Source: Acidimicrobiia bacterium
GTDB lineage: Bacteria > Actinomycetota > Acidimicrobiia > Acidimicrobiales > Bin134
NCBI GenBank assembly: GCA_022825005.1
Contig: JAJDYU010000077.1
Coordinates: forward strand, 1-47,662
Reading direction: 5' to 3'
Length of the DNA: 47,662 nucleotides
Below the pieces are notes generated by a model. It searched no databases, was not told the DNA's origin, and saw only the letters and a program-made list of their open reading frames with translations. The number at the start of each line of letters is the position of its first letter. The first letter of the stretch is position 1. Positions 1 to 8,440 of the stretch are shown piece after piece. The translations under genes and the position numbers were made by a program.

Positions 1-825
1 TACGAGGTCGAGGTCGTAGGTGTGGTTGGGCTGGCCCAGCTCGAACATCACGTAGTTGGACAGGTCGACCACCGCGTTGATGGGCCGCTGCCCCACGGCC
101 AACAACCGGTTGGCCATCCATCGGGGCGACGCTCCCGAGGGGACATTGTCGAGCACTCGCACCCCAAAGCGCTGGCAGAAATCGGGGGCGGCGATGCTCA
201 CCGACGCCCGCTCGGCCGCAGGCGTTCCGGCCTCATCCACTTCAGGGGCCGCGACCGAGAAGGGCACTCCCAGGCGGGCGGCCAGGTCGCGGGCCACGCC
301 CATCACCGACATGGCGTCGGGGCGGTTGGGGTTCACCTCCAGGTCGAACAACACATCGGGATGGATGCCGAGCGCTTCGGCGAGGGGGACTCCCAACGAC
401 AGGCCCTGTTCCAAGATCAAGATGCCCTCGTGGTCGTCGCCCATGCCGATCTCGGCCCCCGAGCACAGCATTCCGTTGCTCCACTCGCCCCGCATCTTGC
501 GGCGGGCGATCTCAATGCCGTTGGGCATGGTGGTGCCCACGGTGGCCAGCGGAACCAAATCGCCCACCGCCATGTTGAAGGCCCCACAGCACACTTGGAG
601 GGCCTCGCCGTCGCCGGCGTCCACGTCCACCAGGTGAATGCGGTCGGCATCGGGGTGGGGCCGGGTGGCCAACACCTCGGCGATCACGATGCCGTCCAGC
701 CCCCGGCCCACATGGGACAGTTCCTCAACGGCCAGCCCCAGATCAGACAGGATCTCAGCCAGGTCTTCGGGCTCGCCGTCGATGTCGGGGGCGAACTCCC
801 GCAGCCAGCTCAACAGCACCTTCAT
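1..825 (-). CDS. pheT: Phenylalanine--tRNA ligase beta subunit (5' part, runs off the left edge)
   Basis: The product is the beta subunit of the cytoplasmic alpha2-beta2 phenylalanyl-tRNA synthetase, which charges tRNA-Phe. Only the N-terminal 275 residues are in the window. They begin MKVLLSWLREF and continue through the tRNA-binding (EMAP/OB-fold) domain, roughly residues 40-150, including the stretch HPDADRIHLVDVDAG. They then enter the B3/B5 region, where NRLLAVGQRPINAVVDLSNY and the following ELGQPNHTYD are typical of bacterial PheT. The ATG at 823-825 is the family start and lies 37 bases after the pheS stop, so the two form a pheST operon. The frame is open to base 1, so the rest of the gene lies outside the window. 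The identification is secure. Confidence 0.96.
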   Translation of the reverse strand, partial: MKVLLSWLREFAPDIDGEPEDLAEILSDLGLAVEELSHVGRGLDGIVIAEVLATRPHPDADRIHLVDVDAGDGEALQVCCGAFNMAVGDLVPLATVGTTMPNGIEIARRKMRGEWSNGMLCSGAEIGMGDDHEGILILEQGLSLGVPLAEALGIHPDVLFDLEVNPNRPDAMSVMGVARDLAARLGVPFSVAAPEVDEAGTPAAERASVSIAAPDFCQRFGVRVLDNVPSGASPRWMANRLLAVGQRPINAVVDLSNYVMFELGQPNHTYDLDLV

Positions 826-862
826 CGCGCTGCCGCCTCAAACATTTGGGAACGGCGAACCA

Positions 863-1858
863 TCAGAACTGCTCTAAGAAGCGGATGTCGTTGGTCCACA
901 GCTCGCGCAGGTCGTCTATGCCGAACCGGATGAGGGCCAGGCGGTCGATGCCGAAGCCGAAGGCGAATCCCTGCCACTGCTCGGGGTCGATGCCGCAGGC
1001 CTCGAACACGTTGGGGTGCACCATGCCGCAGCCCCCCAGCTCCAGCCAGGTGCCGTCGGGGCGCTGAATGTCGAACTCCGCCGATGGCTCGGTAAACGGG
1101 AAATAGGAGGGCCGCAGCCGAGAGGTGAAGCCCGGGCCGAAGTAGGCGGCGGTGAACGCCTCGATGGTCCCGGCCAGATCACCCAGGGCGGTGTCGCGGT
1201 CCACCACCAGCCCCTCGATCTGGTGGAACACCGGCATGTGGGTGGCATCGGCGGTGTCCTGGCGGAAGCACCGGCCGGGGGCCACCACATAGATGGGGGG
1301 CTCCTGGTTCTCCATCACCCGGGCCTGCACCGGGGAGGTGTGGGTGCGCAGCAGGGTGGTGCCCGGCTCGCCGTAGTCCACGTACAGAGTGTCGTACATG
1401 TCCCGGGCCGGGTGCCCGAGGGGGAAGTTCAGGGCGCCGAAGTTGTACCACTCGCTTTCGATCTCGGGACCTTCGGCCACCCGATACCCCATGCCCACGA
1501 ACACGTCCTCCAACTCCTGCCAGGTCTGAGTGATCACGTGGAGATGGCCGCTAGCGGATTGCTCGGTTACCTCGGTGAGATCGAGCCGCTCGGCGGCCAG
1601 CTGCTGGGCCCGGGCCGCGGCCGCCAACTCGGCCTCGCGGGCGCTCAGAATCTCGTCAATGGACGCTTTGGCCGCGTTCAAGGCCTGGCCAGCCTGCTTC
1701 CGGGCGTCGGGATCCATGTCGCCCAAAGCCTTGCGAGCCGCCACCAGAGGAGAGCGCTTGCCGGTCATCGCGGTCCGCACCGCGCTCAGTTCATCGAGGG
1801 TGGTCGCGGCCGCCGCCTGCCGTTCGGCTTCGACCACCAATTGTTCTGGCTCAGCCAT
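863..1858 (-). CDS. pheS: Phenylalanine--tRNA ligase alpha subunit
   Basis: This is the catalytic alpha subunit of PheRS, 331 residues, about the usual length. Residues 1-90 form the N-terminal coiled coil that contacts tRNA. The class II catalytic core follows. Motif 2 is seen as GRCFRQDTADATHMPVFHQ and motif 3 as GFGIDRLALIRFGIDDLR near the C-terminus; the conserved WLELGGCGMVHP loop precedes motif 3. The ATG at 1856-1858 gives the expected start and has GGAG a few bases upstream. pheT follows on the same strand. The 120-base gap upstream, shared with the divergent amidohydrolase gene, contains a small hairpin that might belong to the pheST leader. Confidence 0.97.
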   Translation of the reverse strand: MAEPEQLVVEAERQAAAATTLDELSAVRTAMTGKRSPLVAARKALGDMDPDARKQAGQALNAAKASIDEILSAREAELAAAARAQQLAAERLDLTEVTEQSASGHLHVITQTWQELEDVFVGMGYRVAEGPEIESEWYNFGALNFPLGHPARDMYDTLYVDYGEPGTTLLRTHTSPVQARVMENQEPPIYVVAPGRCFRQDTADATHMPVFHQIEGLVVDRDTALGDLAGTIEAFTAAYFGPGFTSRLRPSYFPFTEPSAEFDIQRPDGTWLELGGCGMVHPNVFEACGIDPEQWQGFAFGFGIDRLALIRFGIDDLRELWTNDIRFLEQF

Positions 1859-1891
1859 CGGACTCCACTATGGCAACCCTTGTCCTTCAAC

Positions 1892-1917
1892 ACCGCATCA
1901 AATGGGCTCGATGCGGT
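1892..1917 (-). promoter_or_regulatory. Possible hairpin in the pheST leader
   Basis: An 8-bp perfect inverted repeat, ACCGCATC and GATGCGGT with a 10-base loop, lies 34-59 bases upstream of the pheS start. No T tract follows it on either strand, so it does not look like a complete intrinsic terminator. The stop codon of a possible 19-codon upstream reading frame (minus strand, 1957-1898, TTG start, AGGAGG a few bases ahead) falls at the edge of this stem. The peptide is not Phe-rich, so classical Phe attenuation is not supported. Confidence 0.25.
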
Positions 1918-1966
1918 CTGCCAATTCTCCCTCAGAGCCGAGTCGGATTCGGGTCAATTTTCCTCC

Positions 1967-1972
1967 TAAGGT
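1967..1972 (+). promoter_or_regulatory. Putative leaderless -10 element of the amidohydrolase gene
   Basis: TAAGGT ends six bases before the ATG at 1979. This TAnnnT-N6-ATG layout recurs across the window and would put transcription start at or next to the start codon. No good plus-strand Shine-Dalgarno sequence is seen. Confidence 0.4.
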
Positions 1973-1978
1973 TCTGGC

Positions 1979-3676
1979 ATGGATTCAGGAGATTTGCTGG
2001 TTCGCGGGGGGACGGTGGTGGACGGCACCGGCGCTCCCTCCTATGAGGCCGACGTGCGGGTGCGCTCGGGAAAGATCGCCGAAGTGGGTCCGGGGCTGCG
2101 GCCCGACGGCGAGCCCGAGATCGACGCCGGCGGCGCATTGGTGACGCCGGGGTTCATCGAGCCCCACACCCACTACGACGGATCGTTGTGGTGGGACCCC
2201 CACATCGACCCCATGCCATCGCACGGCACCACCAGCGTGGTGCTGGCCAACTGCGGACTGGGCCTGGCGCCGCTGCGGGAGGCCGACCGCAACCAGCTCA
2301 TCGAGCTGATGTGCTTCATCGAGGATCTGCCCACCGACGCCTTCGAGACGGCCATCCCGTGGACGTGGGAAACCTGGCCGGAGTACCAGGCCGCCAACGA
2401 CGAGCACCCGACGGCGCTCAACGTGGCCGCCTTCTTCCCCCACCAGACCCTGCGGATGTGGGTCATGGGCGCCGAGGCGTGGGAGCGGGCCGCAACCGAG
2501 GCCGAGCGGGCCGAGATGGCCCAGATGCTCGACGAGGGGCTGGCCGCCGGGGCCTTTGGCCTGTCGACTTCGCTGATGGACTTGGACCGCCACAACCGGC
2601 TGGTGCCCAGCCGCATGGCCGACGACCAGGAGTGGGGCGACCTGCTCGACGTGGTGGCCGCTCATCCCGGCACCACCTTCCAGTTCGTGCCCCGGGCCTT
2701 CGAGTTCGAGCACTTCCCCGGCGACATGGAGCGCATGGCCGCGCTGTGCCGGGATCGGGGTATCCGGGCCAACTGGGGCGGCTTCTTCGCCCAAGAAAAC
2801 CGGGCCAAGGAGCGCAAGATCTCCCTAGACCTGGTGGAGCGGCTCAACTCCGAAGGCGGCGAGATCGCCACGCTGTTCTCGGTGCGGCCCGGTTATGTGA
2901 ACCTGCACTTCGAGCGGTCGATCATGTGGAGCGGGGTGGAAGCGTGGCATGAGCTGTGCAACGTGGACGGCGACGAGGCCAAGATGGCCATGCTCCGCGA
3001 CGAGGCTTGGCGAGAGCGGGCCCGCCACGACTGGGACGCCTGCACCTACACCCTGGCCCCCATCAACCGCCCCCACATGATCCTGCTGGCCTCCGACGAG
3101 CCCCGCAACGCCGAGTGGACCGGACGCTCTATCGCCGATCTGGCCGACGCCCGGGGCGTACACCTGTCGGACGCGGTGGCCGACTGGCTGCTGGACAACA
3201 ACATGGGCACCCACCTCAAGACCCAGCCCCAGCCGGTGGACAACGAGACGCTGGCCGCCATGGCCCGCTCGCCGCTGACGGTGAACGGGGCGTCGGATGC
3301 CGGTGCCCACATCCAGATGTTCGTCGGGGCGGGCGACGCCACCTTTTTCTTGACCGAGATGGTGCGCGAGCTGGGGCTGCTCACCGTCGAGGAGGCGGTT
3401 CACTCGGTGACCGGCAAGCAGGCCGCGTTCTTCGGCATTTCCGGCCGGGGTGCGATAACCGAGGGAATGGCTGCCGACCTGGCCGTGTTCGCCCTAGACG
3501 AGATCGACCTGGGTGACGAGGTCCGAGTCGATGACCTGCCCACCGGCAGCTGGCGCTACAGCCGCAAGCCGGCCGGCTATCGGGCCACCGTGGTCAACGG
3601 CGTTCCCACCTGGGCCGGCGACCGATCCACCGGCGCGCTGCCCGGCGAATTTCTGCGCAATGGAGCGGTTGGCTAA
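1979..3676 (+). CDS. Amidohydrolase, N-acyl-D-amino-acid deacylase-like
   Basis: A 565-residue cytoplasmic metal-dependent hydrolase of the amidohydrolase superfamily, D-aminoacylase/dihydroorotase-like branch. The start LLVRGGTVVDGTGAPSYEAD is the family beta-sandwich opening. The metal motif is PGFIEPHTHYDGS (HxH at about residues 62-64), and a late Asp is in NGASDAGAHIQMF. The C-terminal part returns to the sandwich (ITEGMAADLAVFALDEIDLG). Family members cleave N-acyl-D-amino acids or related amides; the true substrate cannot be read from sequence. The ATG at 1979 fits the family start and has TAAGGT six bases upstream. The stop overlaps the stop of the convergent membrane-protein gene. 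Confidence 0.88.
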   Translation: MDSGDLLVRGGTVVDGTGAPSYEADVRVRSGKIAEVGPGLRPDGEPEIDAGGALVTPGFIEPHTHYDGSLWWDPHIDPMPSHGTTSVVLANCGLGLAPLREADRNQLIELMCFIEDLPTDAFETAIPWTWETWPEYQAANDEHPTALNVAAFFPHQTLRMWVMGAEAWERAATEAERAEMAQMLDEGLAAGAFGLSTSLMDLDRHNRLVPSRMADDQEWGDLLDVVAAHPGTTFQFVPRAFEFEHFPGDMERMAALCRDRGIRANWGGFFAQENRAKERKISLDLVERLNSEGGEIATLFSVRPGYVNLHFERSIMWSGVEAWHELCNVDGDEAKMAMLRDEAWRERARHDWDACTYTLAPINRPHMILLASDEPRNAEWTGRSIADLADARGVHLSDAVADWLLDNNMGTHLKTQPQPVDNETLAAMARSPLTVNGASDAGAHIQMFVGAGDATFFLTEMVRELGLLTVEEAVHSVTGKQAAFFGISGRGAITEGMAADLAVFALDEIDLGDEVRVDDLPTGSWRYSRKPAGYRATVVNGVPTWAGDRSTGALPGEFLRNGAVG

Positions 3677-4845
3677 CCGCGTTCCTGCTCAGCCTCCCGG
3701 CTGAGTTCCACCAGGTACAGAGCCCGAGTGGCCAGCACTTCGCGGGCTTCGTGGGCCATGTCGTCGTAGAAGTGCTCCCGGTAGGCCTTGTCGATGATGG
3801 TTGACACGGCGAACTGAAGGGCGGACAACGTGGCGATGAAGCCCGACACCGCCAGCAACTCCCAGGTGAGCACCAGATCAGTGCCGAACAGACCGAAGCG
3901 GGCCAGGGGATCCAGCGCGTCCGACGCTACCCACGACACGATGGTGGCCTCCCTCACCGCCAACAGGCCGAAGGCCACATAAAACACTCCGATCACCACG
4001 CCGACGAGCAGCACCCGCACGGCTTGAGCGACAAACATCAGCAGTCCCAGATTCACCCGGTCCATGCGTTCGAGCGTCGGAACGGCGGATATTGAGAAGT
4101 CGGCGGGCGGGGTCGCCGGCGCCAGCGGCGAATCACATCCGTCGATCAACTCACAGGCCTGCTCCCAGCTCTCGAAGCGGGCCAAGCCCACCAGTTCAGA
4201 CGGCACCCGAACCGCCACCGAGCCAAGAGCTATGAGTCCGAATACCCCCAGCACGATGGCGTAGAAGGGCCAGGGGAAATCATGGGCCACTTGCCACACT
4301 TCAGCGTTCAGGAACAAGAAAGCGCTGAACACCAGCAGCAGCGGCAGAATTCGCCCCACCAACCTGCCGATCAAAGCAATCTGGTTGACGGAGTAGGCCC
4401 CGGCCCAGAACAGCATGGGGAGCAGCCCGAAACTCACCACCACGTACGCCCCAATGAGCAGGGCGACGTTGATCAGCGCCAAACCTGCGGTGTCAGACAA
4501 TCGGTCTTCAGAGAACAAGGCGGGCAACGCGGGAGGAACCAGCACAAACACGGCCAGTTCAATGGCGCCCACCCGATCGGGAAGCTGGAACAGCCGCCGA
4601 CCTCTAAGCCGATTGACCGCCGCCACTGCCCCCAAGGCGATACCTGCGCCCGCCCAGAACACGCCGAACTGCGCCCAGCCGTCGAAGCGGTCGCCGAAGG
4701 AGGCGAAAATCTCGACCAGAAACACCAAGGCCAAGAACGGCACGGCCCGAGTGAAGACATCGGTGCTGGCCCGGTATTCGTGGATTACGTGGGGAACGCC
4801 CCGCCGGATGAACCAGCGCTCGGTGGCCTCACGGCGAGAGGTCAT
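3673..4845 (-). CDS. Polytopic membrane protein of unknown function
   Basis: A 390-residue protein that I do not recognise. About eight hydrophobic stretches are visible, for example AVPFLALVFLVEIFAS, FGVFWAGAGIALGAVAAV, INVALLIGAYVVVSFGLLPM, ILPLLLVFSAFLFL and FYAIVLGVFGLIALGSVAV, plus a long one near residues 265-300. A charged soluble loop of about 50 residues (EQACELIDGCDSP) lies between segments six and seven. The C-terminal tail is acidic and basic (AYREHFYDDMAHEAREV), suggesting a cytoplasmic end. The ATG at 4845 has a purine-rich GGCAGAGGCG directly upstream. Its stop overlaps that of the convergent amidohydrolase gene. The upstream neighbour, the Nfu-type gene, lies 15 bases away on the same strand. 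Confidence 0.8.
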   Translation of the reverse strand: MTSRREATERWFIRRGVPHVIHEYRASTDVFTRAVPFLALVFLVEIFASFGDRFDGWAQFGVFWAGAGIALGAVAAVNRLRGRRLFQLPDRVGAIELAVFVLVPPALPALFSEDRLSDTAGLALINVALLIGAYVVVSFGLLPMLFWAGAYSVNQIALIGRLVGRILPLLLVFSAFLFLNAEVWQVAHDFPWPFYAIVLGVFGLIALGSVAVRVPSELVGLARFESWEQACELIDGCDSPLAPATPPADFSISAVPTLERMDRVNLGLLMFVAQAVRVLLVGVVIGVFYVAFGLLAVREATIVSWVASDALDPLARFGLFGTDLVLTWELLAVSGFIATLSALQFAVSTIIDKAYREHFYDDMAHEAREVLATRALYLVELSREAEQERG

Positions 4846-4860
4846 CGCCTCTGCCGCCCG

Positions 4861-5181
4861 TCAGTCCCCTTCGGGAATGGTGGGCACCTCGACGCCGGGG
4901 CCGTAGTAGATGAACAGGTTGGCAATCAGATCATCGATGCCGTCCCGGGTGCCGCCCTTGGCCAGATCTACGGTGATGATGTTGCTGTTCACGTGGATGG
5001 CATCGATCCCGCCCCGGTCGAAGAGGCGGCGAGCCAACTCGTCCACCGGCCGCTCCCCGGCTACTTCCCGCCCGACGGAATAGTGCTCGTGGCCAGTGCC
5101 GGTGATGCTCCGGTTGATCTCATAGCGGATCACTCCCGGACGGCTCGTAGCCCTCTCCACAACAGTCACCGGCTGCCCCAT
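4861..5181 (-). CDS. Nfu/NifU N-terminal-domain protein, stand-alone
   Basis: A 106-residue protein matching the Nfu N-terminal domain that precedes the CxxC iron-sulfur scaffold domain in Nfu proteins. Visible family features are the opening PVTVVERATSRPGVIRYEIN, the middle PVDELARRLFDRGGIDAIHV and the strand NIITVDLAKGG. The CxxC-bearing C-terminal domain is absent, so it cannot bind a cluster in the known way; a helper or remnant role is inference. I chose the ATG at 5179-5181 because the frame upstream of it is not family-like and only a TTG at 5221-5223 would extend it. The gene follows rnhB on the same strand with a 42-base gap. Confidence 0.72.
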   Translation of the reverse strand: MGQPVTVVERATSRPGVIRYEINRSITGTGHEHYSVGREVAGERPVDELARRLFDRGGIDAIHVNSNIITVDLAKGGTRDGIDDLIANLFIYYGPGVEVPTIPEGD

Positions 5182-5223
5182 ACGCCCCGAGATCGTACCC
5201 GGTAGCCGCCACCATACGGTCAA

Positions 5224-5898
5224 TCAGAACGGCAGGGCGGTGTCGAGGCCGGAGGGGATGCGGAGGTGGGACCAGCCGTGGGTGTCCATGAAGGCCCAGG
5301 AGCGGCGGTGCAGGGGGGTGGGGCCTAGGGCGGTTAGGGCGGCTCGGTGGCGGGGGCAGGGGTAGCCCTTGTTGGAGTCGAAGTTGTAGTCGGGGTGGTC
5401 TTCGGCTGCGGCTCGCATGAGGCGGTCGCGGGTTACCTTGGCCAGGATGGACGCGGCCGCGATGGTCAGGCAGGTGGTGTCGCCCTTGACCAAGGCCTGG
5501 GTCTTGCCGTTGCCCACGAAATCCCACCGGCCGTCTACCAGCACTGCGTCGGCTTCTAGGCCCAGGCCGTCCAGTGCCCGCCGAGCGGCCAGGCGCTGGG
5601 CCGCCGACATGCCCAATTGGTCGCACTCGTCGTTGCTGGCGTGGCCTGCGGACCAGGCCACGCACCAGTCGGCGATCCGGTCGAAAAGCCCTTCCCGTTC
5701 GGCTTCGGTCAAGGCCTTGGAGTCGCGCACCCGGTAGACCCTCCGGTCGGTGGGCAGCACCGCGGCCACCAGGGTGAGGGGGCCAGCCCACGCCCCCTTT
5801 CCCACCTCGTCCATGCCAACGACTACTTGGTGGCCCTCAGCCCACAGACGGCGCTCGACCGCCAATGTGGGGGCAGCCGACTTGAGTGCGGCCCGCAT
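5224..5898 (-). CDS. rnhB: Ribonuclease HII
   Basis: This enzyme removes RNA from RNA-DNA hybrids and single misincorporated ribonucleotides. The 224-residue form that starts at the ATG at 5896-5898 has the normal length. The catalytic block VVGMDEVGKGAWAGPL gives D30 and E31. DSKALTEAE, the VDGRWDF strand and the DTTCLTIAAASILAKVTRD helix follow in family order. The open frame continues about 100 codons upstream, but that stretch lies antisense to nothing conserved, is not family-like and overlaps the preceding gene, so it was left out. The gene begins 13 bases after the stop of the upstream hypothetical gene and belongs to the gpsA run. Confidence 0.94.
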   Translation of the reverse strand: MRAALKSAAPTLAVERRLWAEGHQVVVGMDEVGKGAWAGPLTLVAAVLPTDRRVYRVRDSKALTEAEREGLFDRIADWCVAWSAGHASNDECDQLGMSAAQRLAARRALDGLGLEADAVLVDGRWDFVGNGKTQALVKGDTTCLTIAAASILAKVTRDRLMRAAAEDHPDYNFDSNKGYPCPRHRAALTALGPTPLHRRSWAFMDTHGWSHLRIPSGLDTALPF

Positions 5899-5911
5899 CT
5901 CTTCAAGGTAG

Positions 5912-7258
5912 CTATTGGGGTGCGGCCAACAGTGTTTCTCCGGTCGGTTCCTGGCTCGACCAGCTCCCGTCCATTGCAGGGGCCCGGACAGTGACCGGAT
6001 CGTGGCCGGGCCGGCAGTCCAGCTCCCACAACAGCGCGGGACGGGCGCCGTGCCAGCGCACTGCATAGGACAGCGTTCCGAACCGAGTGGGCAGACCGTA
6101 GACGGCCAGCGACCCTCCCCTCCATGCTGGTCGGAAGCCAGGGGCCACCAGCAGATCTTCGCCGTGGTCGGCCACCAGCTCGGCCCGCAGCCCATCACGA
6201 GGAGGCTCAGCAGGGCCCAATTCGAGACGGCGGAGATCTTGAGCGGCCCGATCTTGGCCTGTGGCGATCAGAAAGCGCTCGACCGGATCAACCGGCACGG
6301 CTGATCCGGCGCGGGCGGCAGCCTCCACTGCCTCGGCCACAGCCTCAACGAATCGAACCGCGTTCTTTTGGTCGTCCGTCAGGTCGTGGTGGACGGTGAA
6401 CGCCGTCAGCCGCTCGGTGGGCACCTCGGTGGTCCAACGGGCGGCGATCTCATCCAGCACCACCTCGGCGTCGTCGTGGTAGCCGTGATGGTCGAGTCGC
6501 ACCGACAACTCGCAGAGTTGGGCAACGTCGAGTGTCTCCATGCGGCCGGTTTGCCCCAGCCATCGGCGGCGGTTGCGATCGATGCGCCGGGCCAAGCCCT
6601 CATCGGGTACCTCGATCCGAGCCCCCCGTTCCAGGTGGGCCTGCCAGCCCCGAACCACCGCCTCGGCATCGGGCAGGTCGGACGGTGCCGGCACTTTGCC
6701 CCGGCCAAGCGATGCGCTGACCGCCATCCGGGCGGTATGGGGCAGCGGCCACACTGCGGCGGCCACGTCGCGGCCCCTGAGGTGTAACCCTGGGGTGGTC
6801 CCGCCTTCAACCTCGAGCAAAGCCTCCACCGCGTCAGGCCCGACCGCAGCACCCGCTGGGGAATGATCCCACGCCAACACCGTCTGTCCCCCGACGGCAA
6901 TCCCGGTCTGGTTCGCCGCGAGCACCGCCCCTGGGGCCTGCACCACCATGGCGACCGCGAAAGCGGTGGCGGCCTCGTTTCCCACCTCCACAACCGCCGC
7001 CGCCGGTCCCCCGCCAGCAGCGACCGCCCAAACCCGCTGCACCGCATCTCCGTCGGGCACCTTCATGCGGGTTTCCACCACCGCACCGGCCCCCACATCA
7101 CTCTGGCGCACGGCGGCCTCCTGCGACGCGCGGTGCCAGCGGTCAGAGGCGCCCACCCACCAGTCCAGCGTCCATTCCCCGAAACCGGGACGGACCGACC
7201 CGCGGGCATCCACCTCCCCCCACCCGGGGGCACCGAGGACATCGAGAGGTTTGCTCAT
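5912..7258 (-). CDS. Hypothetical protein, 448 residues, gpsA-linked
   Basis: I do not recognise this family. The protein opens MSKPLDVLGAPGWGEVDARG and is rich in Ala, Val and Gly with a Trp-containing N-terminal part (WTLDWWVGASDRWHR), suggesting a beta-rich fold. The second half is helical and has RNRRRWLGQTGRMETLDVAQL followed by LDHHGYHDDAEVVLDEIAARW, a pattern that recalls six-hairpin glycosidase-like proteins; this is a weak impression only. There is no signal peptide or membrane segment. The ATG at 7256-7258 overlaps the gpsA stop as TGATG, so translation is probably coupled to gpsA; a start 24 codons further up would run into gpsA. rnhB follows 13 bases downstream. Confidence 0.75.
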   Translation of the reverse strand: MSKPLDVLGAPGWGEVDARGSVRPGFGEWTLDWWVGASDRWHRASQEAAVRQSDVGAGAVVETRMKVPDGDAVQRVWAVAAGGGPAAAVVEVGNEAATAFAVAMVVQAPGAVLAANQTGIAVGGQTVLAWDHSPAGAAVGPDAVEALLEVEGGTTPGLHLRGRDVAAAVWPLPHTARMAVSASLGRGKVPAPSDLPDAEAVVRGWQAHLERGARIEVPDEGLARRIDRNRRRWLGQTGRMETLDVAQLCELSVRLDHHGYHDDAEVVLDEIAARWTTEVPTERLTAFTVHHDLTDDQKNAVRFVEAVAEAVEAAARAGSAVPVDPVERFLIATGQDRAAQDLRRLELGPAEPPRDGLRAELVADHGEDLLVAPGFRPAWRGGSLAVYGLPTRFGTLSYAVRWHGARPALLWELDCRPGHDPVTVRAPAMDGSWSSQEPTGETLLAAPQ

Positions 7259-8352
7259 CAAGAAGATCGGGTAACGAACCGCCAGAGCCGGCGCAGCGGC
7301 GACCCCTTGGAGTCCGCCTTCTCCGGCCACAATCGGCGGAAACGCGACGCCCTGGTCGCCTCCGGCTCGGGGCGGGCTTGGCGCCCCATCAGCACCATCG
7401 ATGCCTCAGCCGCGGTCCGCGTGCCCTTGATAACCGCATGCACCTCGGTGCTGATGGGCATCTCCACGTTGTGCTCAGCTGCCAGCTCTACCACCACTCC
7501 GGCGGTGAACACCCCTTCGGCCACCTGGTCCATCTCGGCCACCACTGCTTTGGCTTTGCGGCCCCGTCCGAGCTGCTCGCCCACATGGCGGTTGCGACTC
7601 TGGGGACTTATGCATGTGGCCAGCAGGTCGCCCATCCCGGCCAGACCGGCGAAGGTGTCGGCTCGACCGCCCATGGCAGTACCCAGGCGGCCCATCTCTG
7701 CCAGCCCCCTGGTAATCACCGCCGCTCGGGTGTTGTCCCCCGCGCCAAGGCCGTCCACCATGCCCGAAGCCAGAGCGATCACGTTCTTGAGGGTGCCGCC
7801 CAACTCGCAGCCGATCACGTCGTCATTGGTATAGACCCGGAAGCGCTCGGTGGTGAACACCCCCTGGAGGGCAGTGGCCACGGTGTCATCGGCCATGGCC
7901 ATCACCGATGTGGCCGCATGTCCGGCCAGGATCTCCTTGGCCAGGTTGGGACCGGTGAGGGTGCCTGCGGGATGGGCCGGCGCCACCTGGTTGATGATCT
8001 CGGTCATGCGCTGGCGGGTGCCCCGCTCCAGCCCTTTGGTGAGGCTCACCACCGGCACCCACGGCCGCAGATGAGGGGTCACCTTCTCCAAGACCTGTCG
8101 GAACGCGGACGACGGAATCCCCATGACCACCACCTCGGCCTCCGCCACGGCCTGCTCCAAATCGGTGGTGGCCCGCAGACGGGGATGCAGCTCGAAGCCG
8201 TCCAGATAACGGGGATTGACGTGGCGCTCATTCACGGCGGCGACCGTCTTCGGATCACGGCACCACAACACGGTGGGCTCGTTGTGCGCGGCCAGATGGG
8301 CAACCGTGGTGCCCCACGACCCTCCGCCGATGACCGCGACCCTGTTCGACAT
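7258..8352 (-). CDS. gpsA: Glycerol-3-phosphate dehydrogenase [NAD(P)+]
   Basis: This cytoplasmic enzyme reduces dihydroxyacetone phosphate to sn-glycerol 3-phosphate for phospholipid synthesis. It has 364 residues. The dinucleotide-binding start is VAVIGGGSWGTTVAHLAA. The phosphate-binding and catalytic regions VSLTKGLERGT, TGPNLAKEI, ELGGTLKNVIALASGMVDGLG and FAGLAGMGDLLATC follow in family order. About 30 residues at the C-terminus are basic and beyond the family core. The ATG at 8350-8352 matches the family start; a longer frame of 70 codons upstream is antisense to cofC and was rejected. TACGCT ends eight bases upstream, a leaderless-type -10. The gene heads the run gpsA, hypothetical, rnhB, Nfu-type protein. 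Confidence 0.96.
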   Translation of the reverse strand: MSNRVAVIGGGSWGTTVAHLAAHNEPTVLWCRDPKTVAAVNERHVNPRYLDGFELHPRLRATTDLEQAVAEAEVVVMGIPSSAFRQVLEKVTPHLRPWVPVVSLTKGLERGTRQRMTEIINQVAPAHPAGTLTGPNLAKEILAGHAATSVMAMADDTVATALQGVFTTERFRVYTNDDVIGCELGGTLKNVIALASGMVDGLGAGDNTRAAVITRGLAEMGRLGTAMGGRADTFAGLAGMGDLLATCISPQSRNRHVGEQLGRGRKAKAVVAEMDQVAEGVFTAGVVVELAAEHNVEMPISTEVHAVIKGTRTAAEASMVLMGRQARPEPEATRASRFRRLWPEKADSKGSPLRRLWRFVTRSS

Positions 8353-8360
8353 AGGCACTG

Positions 8361-8433
8361 AGCGTAGACGGGTAAGTACCAAAACCGGCCAGTGGTACTG
8401 CGTATGGGCCGCAAGAGCCGATGGCCGTAGACT
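8361..8433. promoter_or_regulatory. Divergent leaderless-type promoters, gpsA and cofC
   Basis: On the minus strand TACGCT (8366-8361) ends eight bases before the gpsA ATG. On the plus strand TAGACT (8428-8433) ends seven bases before the cofC GTG. Neither gene has room for a usual Shine-Dalgarno leader, so both are predicted to be leaderless. Confidence 0.45.
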
Positions 8434-8440
8434 CCTGCGG

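Noticed and set aside
22..933. Long plus-strand frame opposite pheT/pheS
   Set aside because: It is antisense to two certain genes, rich in His, Gly and Arg as expected from the complementary strand of GC-rich coding DNA, and resembles no family.
5898..6198. N-terminal extension of rnhB by 100 codons
   Set aside because: The extension overlaps the upstream gene, is Cys/Trp/Pro rich and is not found in RNase HII; the ATG at 5898 gives a standard length.
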